Assembly: GCA_963693085.1 (NCBI GenBank)
Contig: OY856411.1
Location: 117,205,267-117,269,266, forward strand
From: Alisma plantago-aquatica
Lineage: Eukaryota > Streptophyta > Magnoliopsida > Alismatales > Alismataceae
DNA: 64,000 nt
Direction of reading: 5' to 3'
Position 1 is the first letter of the stretch, and each line of letters begins with the position of its first letter. Position numbers and translations under genes: made by a program. Below are positions 39,651 to 49,702 of this stretch, one piece after another. The notes below the pieces were generated by a model. It ran no database searches. It was not told where the DNA came from and worked only from the letters and a program-made list of their open reading frames with translations.

Positions 39651-41538
39651 CGTTTGGGGACTTTAGGATTATGATTACTTAATGCTTTGAATGTTTAAAT
39701 GGTTCAATGGTTGTTCAACTTAAACCCTAATGATACCTAAAGACATTAAGGGGTGAAGTAATTAGTAACTTGACCCATGTTATGCTTAACAATGAACTTT
39801 ATCAAGGTACTTATAAAGGGTTCAAGTAGACAACACATCTTGATCAAGCAAACCCCTAATGACCATAGTGGTGATGTTTTGACCTATGTTAATCAAGTTG
39901 AATTGACTTAACCTAATCTAGAGTGATGGAAACATCATCTAGTAATGGGAGGAGTGAAAAGGCTCCTAATATGAATGAGAATCAAGTAACCTATCTCCAA
40001 TATGTAAGAATGTACATGATTAGGGTATGATCCATCAAGGTGAGATCATGGAAACCCTAATTATGATGATTAATGCATCTTAACCTAATTTGAGGGCATT
40101 AATGATGATAATTTTCATACATAATGATGCTATGAACTCAATTCACTATGAAGTGAATAGTAAACCCTAATTCTAGGGTAATAACATGTAATGTGAATAG
40201 TAAACCCTAATTGAGGGTGATGTGTTGAAATGTACAATAAACTCTAATTCCAGGTTATGCTTTTAAGCATAAATCTTCATGATTAAAGTATGATATGAGG
40301 AATCATTATTCCTAATCATAATGAAAGGGATTGAATAACCCTAATTGATGTAAATAAGGGAACCTAGCCTTAGTGAAGGCATGAAGGTACAACCCCTGAA
40401 TTGAAAGGTTAATTCTGCTTTATAAATTGCTGATCTGGAAATGAAATGTTTATTGTTGTCAATTGAATTAACTATGCAGGTTCTTATAAGGGGATGATCA
40501 TATCCAGGTAAAGGTTATGATATTATATTCATTGAAAGCATGTTATTGGCTTTATGGATAGTGACATATCATGTTTCCTAGTAAGTGGCATCATATGAGA
40601 TTGATAGGCTGTAAGAGCCATGAGTCACATCAAGGTCATGATGATTAGATGACTTATGATGATATGATTAAGAATTGCTATATTTAGCATTCTTCTTATA
40701 TAGCAGTGTTTTAATAGATAAATGCTTGGAAACATGCTTGATGTTAAATGAATGCTGAAATGTACCTAACTACTCAAGTATAATCATATCATGTAGAGCC
40801 CTGATCATAGATCTATCATTGTCAGAAGCTAAATGATGGTGAAACAGGTTTTCCTAAGGGAACTCCTGGATCACATACTTCTGAGTATGTGGGGGAATAT
40901 GGATGTGAATATCCTTACATCCTAGTGTAGGAGTTGATGTAGATGTACCTTAATCTATCAACCCTTCACTATATGTTAATGCCGGGGTGATGTACCACGA
41001 ATCTCCCGAGGGAATCTTTATATACCGCATCGATGAGAGATAAACAAGAGATCTTTCGATGGCGAAGAGAGTACAGAATGCCACTGTGACTCTATTAGCG
41101 AAGTGCCAGAATACCCTGGTAAGCTATCTTAGAAGAGACTTGAGATGTCCTGCATGTTGATCCTCACACTGACTGAGGAAGATGAGGTCATAAGAATCCG
41201 ACTCTTTTGATGACCTATGTATGATACCAATGCGACTTAGTAGTGATCGGTTGGAGTATGAGTGGTATACCTCATCTCCGCAGGGCATAATAATGTTTGT
41301 AAAACATAATCAACCGCGTAGCATATCTGCTTAGGTTGAACTATGAGAAACAATGATTGATGTTACATTGTTTACATTAATAGCTTGTTCAAGTACCTAG
41401 TATACATGTCCTTCATATGCTTTAATGAAGTGATTGTTTAAGTAAATATTGTTTTACTTATTATCAAACATGTTGTTGAATGAATTAAGTTATTTTGCTT
41501 ATGTTATTCCTTTTCTTGCTATAAAAAAGTTTCTGGCG

Positions 41539-41554
41539 GAGAGTTATAACTCTC
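41539..41554. repeat. Perfect 16-bp palindrome in A 3' LTR
   Basis: GAGAGTTATAACTCTC, flanked by TGGCG and GCTGGG. The homologous segment is missing from the 5' LTR of the same element. Confidence 0.85.
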
Positions 41555-41998
41555 GCTGGGACAATTATTCAAATTGTCTCACTCCCGTAGGTTTCAACTT
41601 TTTAGGTGGACGTCGAGGACGGAGAAACCAATATGAGGGTGAGCAGTATCAACAACAGCAATACCAAGGGCAACAGTGAATCTCAGGTGGAGATACTGGC
41701 TGTCAAGTCCTGTAGTTAGCATGTCTTATGTCGTCTCTGTACTCTCAAGTCCTAGGAGTCAGTAGGTCTGAGGTTTTTGGCTTTAAGCCTCAAGATTTTG
41801 TATCCGAATGTGTATAATCACTCGAGAGGTGATTCCACAATGATGTAAACTATTTATCTTGTTTATAATAAAAGAGTTTTAAGATTTACAGATCTTCCTT
41901 AAAAAGTTTTAATTTCCAGTGATTTTTCATAATTCCGCTGCCAGTTAATAAACCGCTTCCGCTTAGTTTTCTTCGTGATTTATGGTTCAGAGCCCACA

Positions 41999-42003
41999 GT
42001 AAC
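41999..42003. other. Right target-site duplication of element A (GTAAC)
   Basis: Follows the 3' LTR end and matches 12892-12896. Confidence 0.95.
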
Positions 42004-42290
42004 TTTGCTATCGTTCAATTTGGAGAAAAAATGTCATGTAAGTCTGGAATATCAAATAACTGTCTTCATGAACTTTAATGACTAAAAATCCATGAACCCA
42101 TCGATAGGAGAATACAAAATCTTATATGCTACTATAATAATTCTTCACCCAAATATTTTATATGATCTCACGTCATGAGTTTTTTATCTGTAGTTGTAAT
42201 TGTTCCTTTTGGTAGTCATGGTAATCAATCTTGTGCGCTTTGTAAGAGCCGATGATGATTTTGTCATTCCCTTTAGTTATTATGGATTTT
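41999..42290. repeat. Remainder of copy 2 of the AT-rich tandem duplication
   Basis: Blocks such as GAATACAAAATCTT, TGATCTCAC-TCATGAGTT and GGTAATCAATCTTGT match copy 1 at about 12250-12495 in the same order, so this is the continuation of the repeat cut at 12896. Confidence 0.8.
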
Positions 42291-42732
42291 TTTGTCATAC
42301 ATTTTATTTGTTGATGTTGTTCATATATTTTTTTTAAAGGACTTTATTTTGTTGAAAAAAAGATGCGGTATTTGCAAAAGTTAAACTTATATTTACCTTG
42401 AAAAATAAGCATTATGTGTTAAAGGTTGGAAGGGACAATAGGGACAACAGGGAGGAGCTGATAATTACAATGGCAACTAATTCAATGTTAAGCTGACATG
42501 TGTTATGCACATGGTGTTTCATGTTAGTCTTTGTATTAGAAAAACTCACTTAGGAAGCTTATGAAGCTTTCATGTATCGTTATAATATGAATTGATGTTT
42601 TATAGAATTAAATTATAGATGACTTTAATAAATAAACATCTAAATTGGAAGTAAATGGCATTCTAATTTAATTTAGTGATGGCATAGATTTAGTTAATTG
42701 GTCGGAGTGACAAAAATAGTTCACAATACACA

Positions 42733-42799
<67 letters not shown>

Positions 42800-44024
42800 C
42801 TATACATTGGTATCTATTTTGTATATTGAGAAGTAACACGATATGTCAACAATTTCACATGGTCTGCATCCATTTGTTTACCAACGATAGTCGGTAGCTC
42901 GCTCAAAAAACAACCTCACATGCATACACATATGCCTTCGTAATATAGGAAATTTAGTTTGGATCAATGGAAATTGGCTATTCTCATCATCTTTCGCTCA
43001 TGCAGTATCATTTATTATGGCCATATACTTTAAAAAAACATCACAGTATATACTGTACCACATGAGAGAGTGCTATAATTTAAATATAATTTCTCATTAC
43101 TACTTAAATCAGTTACGTTGTTTAGATATTTCTACATTGCATTGATTAACATCCACCCGTTCAAATTTGAAAATCCACTTGTTAACCAAGGAGACCCTTC
43201 CGAATCAGGAATGTGGTGCAATTGTAATTACGATCGGAAATGGATATACATCGCATGTGAGAAAGGTTCCGCATCTATCAATGAACATATTTCTTTTATA
43301 TAGATTCTATTCTAAATTATGATGTAACCATCTCCAAACTATAACATAAGTATATCTATTGTTATAGAATCAGTGTTTCCTTTCATTCATCCAAATTTGA
43401 GGCATATTTTTGAATATTTATAAAAAAATACAAAAATTACAATCAAATGTTAAAATTCCATGCTTACATGAAATGTGATTTATTTACTGTATTCAAACTC
43501 AATAACTATAAGGAAGAGACTACAAATTTGATGTGTGCATATCTCAACATAAATATACATTTCAAGCCATCTATTTTCTTGTGCGGCCACATACAAAGAG
43601 TCCTAAGAATCGCAATCAAGCAACGCTTATTCACATCAAATACTTTTCACGCACTCACAATTGTCCAGTTCCCTTCTATCTCTCTACTTCTCGCGCACTC
43701 TCCTTCCTCATTCTGCAAACAAAATCGAAATCCTATTTATTCTTAAACAAGCAATGAAATAGAAATAAATTTCTTTCTTTCTTCGTTCCTTTTCTGTGTG
43801 GAAGAATAACATTGCTTTTAGATAATTGGTAGTACCTTTACCATTTATTCCTTTTCTTTCCTATTAAATTATAATTTCTCCTATATAATTTTTCACGTAG
43901 ATGCTATCCATGTATTAAACATGGCCTTAGAATGAGTGGGGAGAGACTGCGAAGGAGAGAGAAAGAAAAAGAAAAATAAACTGTTTAGGTATCGATTTAT
44001 CAGAATATCATATGTTAACTCCAA
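42291..44024. other. Unassigned AT-rich DNA
   Basis: No gene is recognisable. The stretch contains the simple repeat at 42727-42797 and short open frames around 43120-43750 that carry no family motif. Confidence 0.6.
42727..42797. repeat. (CA)n(TA)n microsatellite
   Basis: An uninterrupted run of CA dinucleotides passes directly into TA dinucleotides, together about 70 bp. Confidence 0.95.
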
Positions 44025-44033
44025 TAAAAGAAA
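44025..44033. other. Left target-site duplication of the MULE (TAAAAGAAA)
   Basis: The 9-bp TAAAAGAAA is repeated exactly at 52603-52611, the length made by Mutator-type transposases. Confidence 0.96.
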
Positions 44034-44165
44034 GGATTAAAAACCAAAATAGCACGGTTTAATCAAAATATTGACATATATAGCATCATTAGAAACTTAT
44101 TTTCAGGAATAGCCCGGTTTGGACCAAAAGCGCCAAGATTTGGGCGTTTTAGCCCAAAAACGCCA
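44034..44165 (+). repeat. Left terminal inverted repeat of the MULE
   Basis: 132 bp, inverted relative to 52471-52602 with one difference (TTTTC here, TTTCC there, near 44104). Confidence 0.95.
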
Positions 44166-44400
44166 AGATTTGGGCGTTTTAGCCCAAAAATGCCAAGATT
44201 TGGGCGTTTTAGCCCAAAAACGCCAATATTTGGGCGTTTTAGCCCAAAAACGCCAAGATTTGGGCGTTTTCACCAGAAGGCGCACGGTTTTAGCCCAAAA
44301 ACGCCAAGATTTGGGCATTTTCACCAGAAGGCGCACGGTTTTAGCCCAAAAACGCCAAGATTTGGGCGTTTTCACCAGAAGGCGCCACCTTTCTGGCATT
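44112..44400. repeat. Left subterminal tandem array of the MULE
   Basis: Units of 30 bp with AAAACGCCAAGATTTGGGCG form short hairpins because CGCCAA-type and TTGGGCG-type arms alternate. From 44270 the spacing changes to about 51 bp with an added CACCAGAAGGCGCACGG block. Confidence 0.92.
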
Positions 44401-44862
44401 TTTGCCTTTTTTTTTAATTTTACACATCCAAGTGATGCATACTTTTACATCCAAGTGATACTATGCACAAATTGCAATAGTATAGAATTGGTACAAATAT
44501 TAGATGATTCTGAAGCAAATAAAAGAGTTATCTTAACAAAATGAGTTGCCTTTTTAGATGCAATTAATCACATATATAAAGAAGAAGTTGGGCTCTACAT
44601 TTAACAAAATGAGTCTTATACTAGAAAGAAGAACAAATTCTTCTACATTGTCAAACATTTTACGGTTCAACGGAGATAGAAACAAAGAAGTTATCATATG
44701 TATCTGATAAAATCAATCCTGGCATCTGATAACAGCAACCCTGGCATCTAATAGCATCAACCCTGGCATCTAATAGCATCAACCCTGGCATCAAAATAAA
44801 AAGAATTATTTAACTACATATAGTTCTTCTATAAGTAAAGAGTTAGGAAAAATTATGCATAC
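44401..44862. other. Non-coding MULE interior with 22-bp repeats
   Basis: Lies between the array and the mobile domain gene's stop codon. About 44718-44792 holds three to four copies of a 22-bp unit CCTGGCATCTAATAGCATCA. It is presumably the gene's 3' UTR. Confidence 0.6.
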
Positions 44863-47050
44863 CTAACGTCTCTTACTTCCTCTACCTCGAGTTCGTGGTC
44901 CCGAAGAACGTCCTGGGTCTGGAGAAGCCTCAATTGGACTCAACTGTGACTGCTGACCTGCACGTGTAGACCTACTTGGAGGAAGTGGTGGTGTTAGTGG
45001 ACGAGTGGATGGCATAGTTGTAAACATTGGAGGTGATCCTAAAAATGAAGAACTAGTTGATCCCAAAAATGAAGAAAAAGCTACATTTTGGTATTGGCTA
45101 AAAGTTGGTTGGGACCAAGATAAGCTGGAAGGAACCCCAAAATGGTCAGATGATGATGAAGGGTAAGAATAAAACATTCCAGGGATTGAGTAAGGTGAAA
45201 ATTTCCTAGAGTGTCCCGCTATTGTGGACTGCCCTAGTGATGTGGAGTGTCCAGCTGGTGTGGATTGTCTTTGTGAGGCTGAGTGACCTGTTGGTGTGGA
45301 GTGTCCTACTGATGTGGAGTGTTGTGCTTCTGTGGAAGATGGAATAGGAGAAGCACTAACTGAAGTTGTCACAGGATATGAGAAACTCAAATTGGGTTGC
45401 ATGTGACTTGGCATTTGTTGAAACCATGCACTCTGAATATTATATATTTTGTCACGTGCTCTCATCCAATCCTCAACAGGTGTCTGATCTGTTAATGTTT
45501 GCAATGATTCCCTGATATCCATTTGACTCTGGACCTGCAAATAACATAGTTTACTTTATCATATTTCATATAAAAAGAGGTATATTTATTCAACTTAATG
45601 GATACTCATTACTTACATATTCTCGCTCCACGTAACCTCGAGGATAGTAAACATTTTGCGGCTCAGTTGGTCGTTGTATGTGATACTCAGGATTGTACCA
45701 ATTAGGTACTTGCGGCACAGTTGAGGGGTCAGGAAGATGAACTACATGAGTTTGCCTATCATTCCACATGTTCAGTTCTGTACTGTATTGGTTCAACCAA
45801 TCAGTTGTGCTTCGACCTCTACCATCAATTCTTTGGTATTCTGGAAAAGGTTGGGGTTGAGGTTGGATACGAGCACCAAACTGTTTTAGTACTCTATCAG
45901 GAACATGCCATTCCATTACTGTGAATGATATCATAGGAACTCGAGCCATCCAAATATCTCTACCTTCACGACATATGTCTGGCAAAGTTGCCAACAATTC
46001 TTCATTATATGGTGTCCACATTAACTGCATTATAAGTTATCGTTACCAAACAAGTTTCATTAAATGGTATAAGTTAACTTGTAGATAAAATATAAATTCT
46101 CACTTGACTAGACTCCTGTGTATCAAACTCATTAAGGTAGAATCTTACAGTCCCTTTTGGAATACGTACATGCTCCATGAGATGGTTCCATCTATTATCA
46201 TGTTTGAAAAGATGATTAGGAGATGAAAACTTTTAATATAATGTATTCAACATATAGATGGTAGCGACAAACCTGTATCCTAATGGAGCATCTTGTGGCC
46301 ACTCATGAATTTGATCCATGATCACTCTGCCTGGTCTACCAATATACAATCTTTCCCAAGACCACAACTGTAATAGGTGGACACACCCTGAGATACGCTT
46401 CTGTTTAGAACCAGGACGACATTTATGCAACTGACGGTATAGAGTAGCTAAAACAGCACTCCCCCATGAGTACATGCCACATTGCTCAAAATTTACTAGA
46501 AGTGGAAGGTAGCGAAGATGGACTTCATTTCCAGTACCGTCTGGCAAGAGGAAGCAACCAATTAGGTATAACAAGTATGCACTGGTGTACCGACGCTTGA
46601 CCATGTCATCTGCATTTTCCAAATTCATATTTGAAAATGTGGAACGCAACCAACTCAGATGAACAGAACCTTGATCAAGTCCATCTGGATGTGACCCCAG
46701 AATAGCATCACAAAGGGCCGTCCAAGAACTATATTGGTCATCATTTGGCCCTATAGGATAGTGAGCTACAACAGCATCACCATTAACCTTTAACCCTAGC
46801 AACACTGCGACATCTTGTAAAGTGATGGTTAACTCTCCTAGAGGAAAATGGAATGAGTTTGTGTTTGAATGCCATCTACGAGCAAGTGCTGTGACCAAGG
46901 AAGAATCAAAAAGGACTCTAGACAATTTCGTGACAGATGCAAATCCAGCTGTGCGTACATAACCCAAAACATCTACATCTGTCAACTCCCACCTACCAAC
47001 CTCCATGGAATGACATGTGATCCGCAAAGTCTCATCATCGTTCACCAAGC
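44863..47050 (-). CDS. Plant mobile domain (PMD) protein carried by the MULE, four exons
   Basis: Exons on the minus strand: 47050-46273, 46191-46104, 46024-45617 and 45534-44863. Introns have standard ends (ACAG/GTTTGT...ATAG, CAA/GTGAGA...GCAG, TAT/GTAAGT...GCAG), and phases fit throughout, giving about 646 residues without a stop. Exon 1 has PMD hallmarks (VGYV-like VLGYVRTAGF, then FHFPLGELTITLQDVAVLLGL and AYLLYLIGCFLLPDG). Exon 3 has the second PMD block (MEWHVPDRVLKQFG). The tail is Ser/Thr/Gln-rich with GHST repeats and ends in basic RTRGRGSKRR. PMD proteins include MAIN/MAIL of Arabidopsis, nuclear factors in silencing, and many copies inside transposons. Exon 1 begins at a splice acceptor (TTTTCTAG) with no ATG, so an upstream exon is missing or unseen. 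Function in the element is unknown. Confidence 0.85.
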
Positions 47051-47307
47051 CTAGAAAATAGTCAAATAAAGGAGACCTTTAGTGAGCGTGAATTTCAAAT
47101 AAATATTATTAGCAAAGTTAAATTGCATAAATCACCCTCTATTTGGGGAAGTCAGGAGGCAATTTTATTCATCCCGACCTCCTCATACGAGCAATACAAG
47201 TAGAATTACATTCATGAGTTTTACATAATATCCTATCCTACTACTAAGTAGGATTACATTCACGAGGTTTACATAATATCATATCCTACTACTAAGATTC
47301 ATAAGCA
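47051..47307. repeat. Gap between the two MULE genes with a 48-bp duplication
   Basis: Two copies of an ATTACATTCAYGAG...CTACTACTAAG block lie at about 47205-47248 and 47253-47296. The rest is AT-rich and contains the polypyrimidine and AG of the acceptor used by the mobile domain gene. I see no promoter or start codon suited to that gene. Confidence 0.7.
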
Positions 47308-49702
47308 TCATTTATTTTTACAAGTTCTTTCATTGTGGCCACGACTCCCACATTTTCCACATTTGTATGTAGCTGTATTGGGATCAATATCCATATTAGT
47401 CTTCCTCCTCTTCATCTTAGGCCGCCCAGCACGTGGAGTGAAAATTGGCGGTAGTAGAGGAACAACCCCAATGGATGGCTCAAAATCAGGCCAATACCTC
47501 TTATCAGGAATGCCTCTAAATTGGGGAGCATATGTCATTCGATATTTGGTTACAGTATACCAAGTACTGACTAACTGATGATGTCCGTAATGTATCGATT
47601 CAGTGGCGGCGAGTACATGTGAGCATGGCAAGTGATAAACTCGAGGTGCACCACAGGTACATGAACAACCAACAGGATTTTCGAAGAGATGCACTTGATA
47701 GTTGTTTTCATTTGGCCCTTCAACTGTAAAATCAAAATGATTTATCCTACAACTAACCCATAGTTTCCTTGCATTGGTCTCCAAATTAACCAATTTAGCA
47801 GATATTTTTGGTGTGAACGAACTAGTTAACTTTGCACCTAAGTTTCTTCTGTGAAAGAACATTGCTACCAAACGATAATAAGTGCTGCAAATAAGGGCTT
47901 GAATGGGAAGGGTTGCGAGCACGCTTTAGAACTCCATTTATTGTCTCGGAATAATTGTTAGTTTTTATACCATATCGCAGGCCGCCATCACAGGAAAGAG
48001 CCCACATTCTTGGGTGTTCCTTCATCAGCCAATTGAAAGAAGAAGGGTCAATGGATTTTATAGTTGCTAGGAGCTTATCAAACTCAACCATTTCAGTCAC
48101 CTTACCAGCCTTCCACATTAAGTTGTACAGCTCAGTGGACTTAAATTTCTTATGGAAGTTGTCCCTATAGTGCCTCAAACAAAACCGTTGTGTGCTGAGA
48201 GGAAAAACTTGTTGCATAGCATCCACAAGACCACACATCCTATCAGAAATGAAACAAAGATCATTCCTACGACTGACTATTGGAATTTGTTGCTCCATGC
48301 ATCTCAAGAACCATGTCCAAGAAGATTTGTTCTCCTTCTCAACAACTGCAAAGGCAAAAGGAAACAATCCATCGTTTGCATCAATCCCAGTCGCTATAAG
48401 TAGTGTCCCTCCATACTTACCATATAAGAAGGTACCATCAACACTTAGTACTGGTCGACAGTGAGCCCAACCCGCAATACTTGGCCCAAAACTCCAAAAC
48501 ACACGTTTAAACCGATATGACATTCCATCATTTGTTGTAGTGTTTTGAAAATTGTATACCGTTCCTGGAATCACTTGCCCTAAACATCTAAGAAATCTCA
48601 ACACCGAGCCATATGACTCCTCCCAATCTCCAAAGATTGCAGAAATAGCCTTTCTACGTGCATGCCAGGCTTTTTTATAGGAGATAGTAACATTCAACTC
48701 TGCATTAACCTTTTCCATCACTTCTCGAGCACTCATGTCAAGTTTTGCTCTCAACATTGGCATTATCATCCTCGCAATATATGAGGACTTGCATTGTGAA
48801 TGATCCTTATATAGGATTGCACTATGGCATGTGTGTTCACCACTATAACTTGTGATTTTCCACAAACCACCAACCCTCTTAGAAGCACATGCATGAAGCC
48901 TCCATGAGCACTGCTCGTTGTGTAAGCAGATTAAAGTGAGGTAAGTCTTATTGGATCGCTTTGTTTTGTATTGGACATTATTACTGATTGACCATGACTG
49001 TAACCTATGAAGGAGATTTGTCTTTGTCTCAAATATTTCACCTATACTGAAGCCATGCCCTTCAACCACTTGAGCCTCTTCCATATCTATAGGGACTTCA
49101 TATTCGTCCACCCAATCATCTTCTCTGAAGTATTCATAATTATCTGCATGATTTTGATCTACCCAGTCATCCTTCCATGTTTCCGGATCGATAAAAACTT
49201 CATGGTTACTATCATCAATACGTAGTTGCAGCAATCTAGTGTCATCATTAATATCAATATCCTCATGCTCATCATCATCACTTTCACCATCATTATCATC
49301 ATTATCAGCGTCACCATCATTATCATCATTCATATCACCATCATTATCATCATTATCAGCGTCACCATCATTATCATCAATAGAAACATCGTGATCATTT
49401 TGGAACTGACTCATTCTCTCATTTGGTAGATTATATCTCTCAACATAAAGGTCAATAATCCTCGCTTTTGATATACTAAGAAGGGTTTTCCAACTATCCT
49501 CATCAACGACATCAATAGGAAACAAGTCATAACTAGGACGTATATCTTTGGGAAAGTTATAGCTTAGACGAAGGCCATACATCATTGATTGTATATCAAG
49601 AATCTGATGCGTGTATGCCATCATTTCAGAAAAAGTGGTTGTTGTCTCTATTTCAATAGGTATGCAGACCTCATTACCATAACGGATGACAAAGTTGGCC
49701 AT
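47308..49702 (-). pseudogene. MuDR-type MULE transposase, one frameshift
   Basis: ATG at 49702 (MANFVIRYGNEV). Residues 1-95 form an N-terminal PB1-like region, and 102-154 an Asp/Asn-rich tract encoded by a trinucleotide-like repeat. About 217-290 is a Mutator DNA-binding domain. The catalytic DDE core has D422 (VDGTFLYGKY), D487 (FISDRMCG), C-x2-H (CLRHY, 508-511) and E586 (NNYSETING). An extra base in the GGG run at about 47910-47912 shifts the frame right after KRARN. The correct frame resumes at once (LPIQALI) and encodes the SWIM zinc finger (CSCTCGAPRVYHLPCSH) and a CCHC knuckle (CGKCGSRGHNERTC), ending at 47308. It cuts and pastes DNA between terminal repeats in the nucleus. The single defect in about 795 codons fits a very young copy. 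Confidence 0.93.

Larger units (their letters stand above)
12897..41998 (+). mobile_element. Ty3/gypsy chromovirus element A (Tekay/Del-like), interrupted by element B
   Basis: A complete LTR retrotransposon, with 5' LTR 12897-17591, primer site 17598-17615, gag-pol 17725-22170 plus 36972-37166, polypurine tract 37201-37215 and 3' LTR 37216-41998. It is flanked by GTAAC on both sides. Without the nested element and one TACAA copy it is about 14.3 kb. The single gag-pol frame and C-terminal chromodomain place it in the chromoviruses, most like the Tekay/Del clade. It sits in copy 2 of an AT-rich tandem duplication. With 12 in-frame stops it cannot supply its own proteins. LTR divergence by eye is a few per cent. 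Confidence 0.96.
37216..41998 (+). repeat. 3' LTR of element A (4.8 kb)
   Basis: It starts TGTAACATCCCTGGCCTGGG and ends AGAGCCCACA, followed by GTAAC. It is about 90 bp longer than the 5' LTR: it has an extra 52-bp palindrome unit near 39300 and keeps the hairpin segment at 41530-41560. A Gln-rich open frame at 41449-41679 lies wholly inside the LTR and is not conserved in the partner. Confidence 0.95.

Noticed and set aside
41449..41679. Gln-rich open frame ending GEQYQQQQYQGQQ
   Set aside because: It is inside A's 3' LTR and broken in the 5' LTR, so not a conserved gene.
43118..43757. Short open frames left of the MULE
   Set aside because: No family motif, overlapping frames and AT-rich context.
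44103..44544. Repetitive proteins rich in Lys, Trp and Phe on both strands
   Set aside because: They are translations of the MULE subterminal 30-bp tandem repeats.
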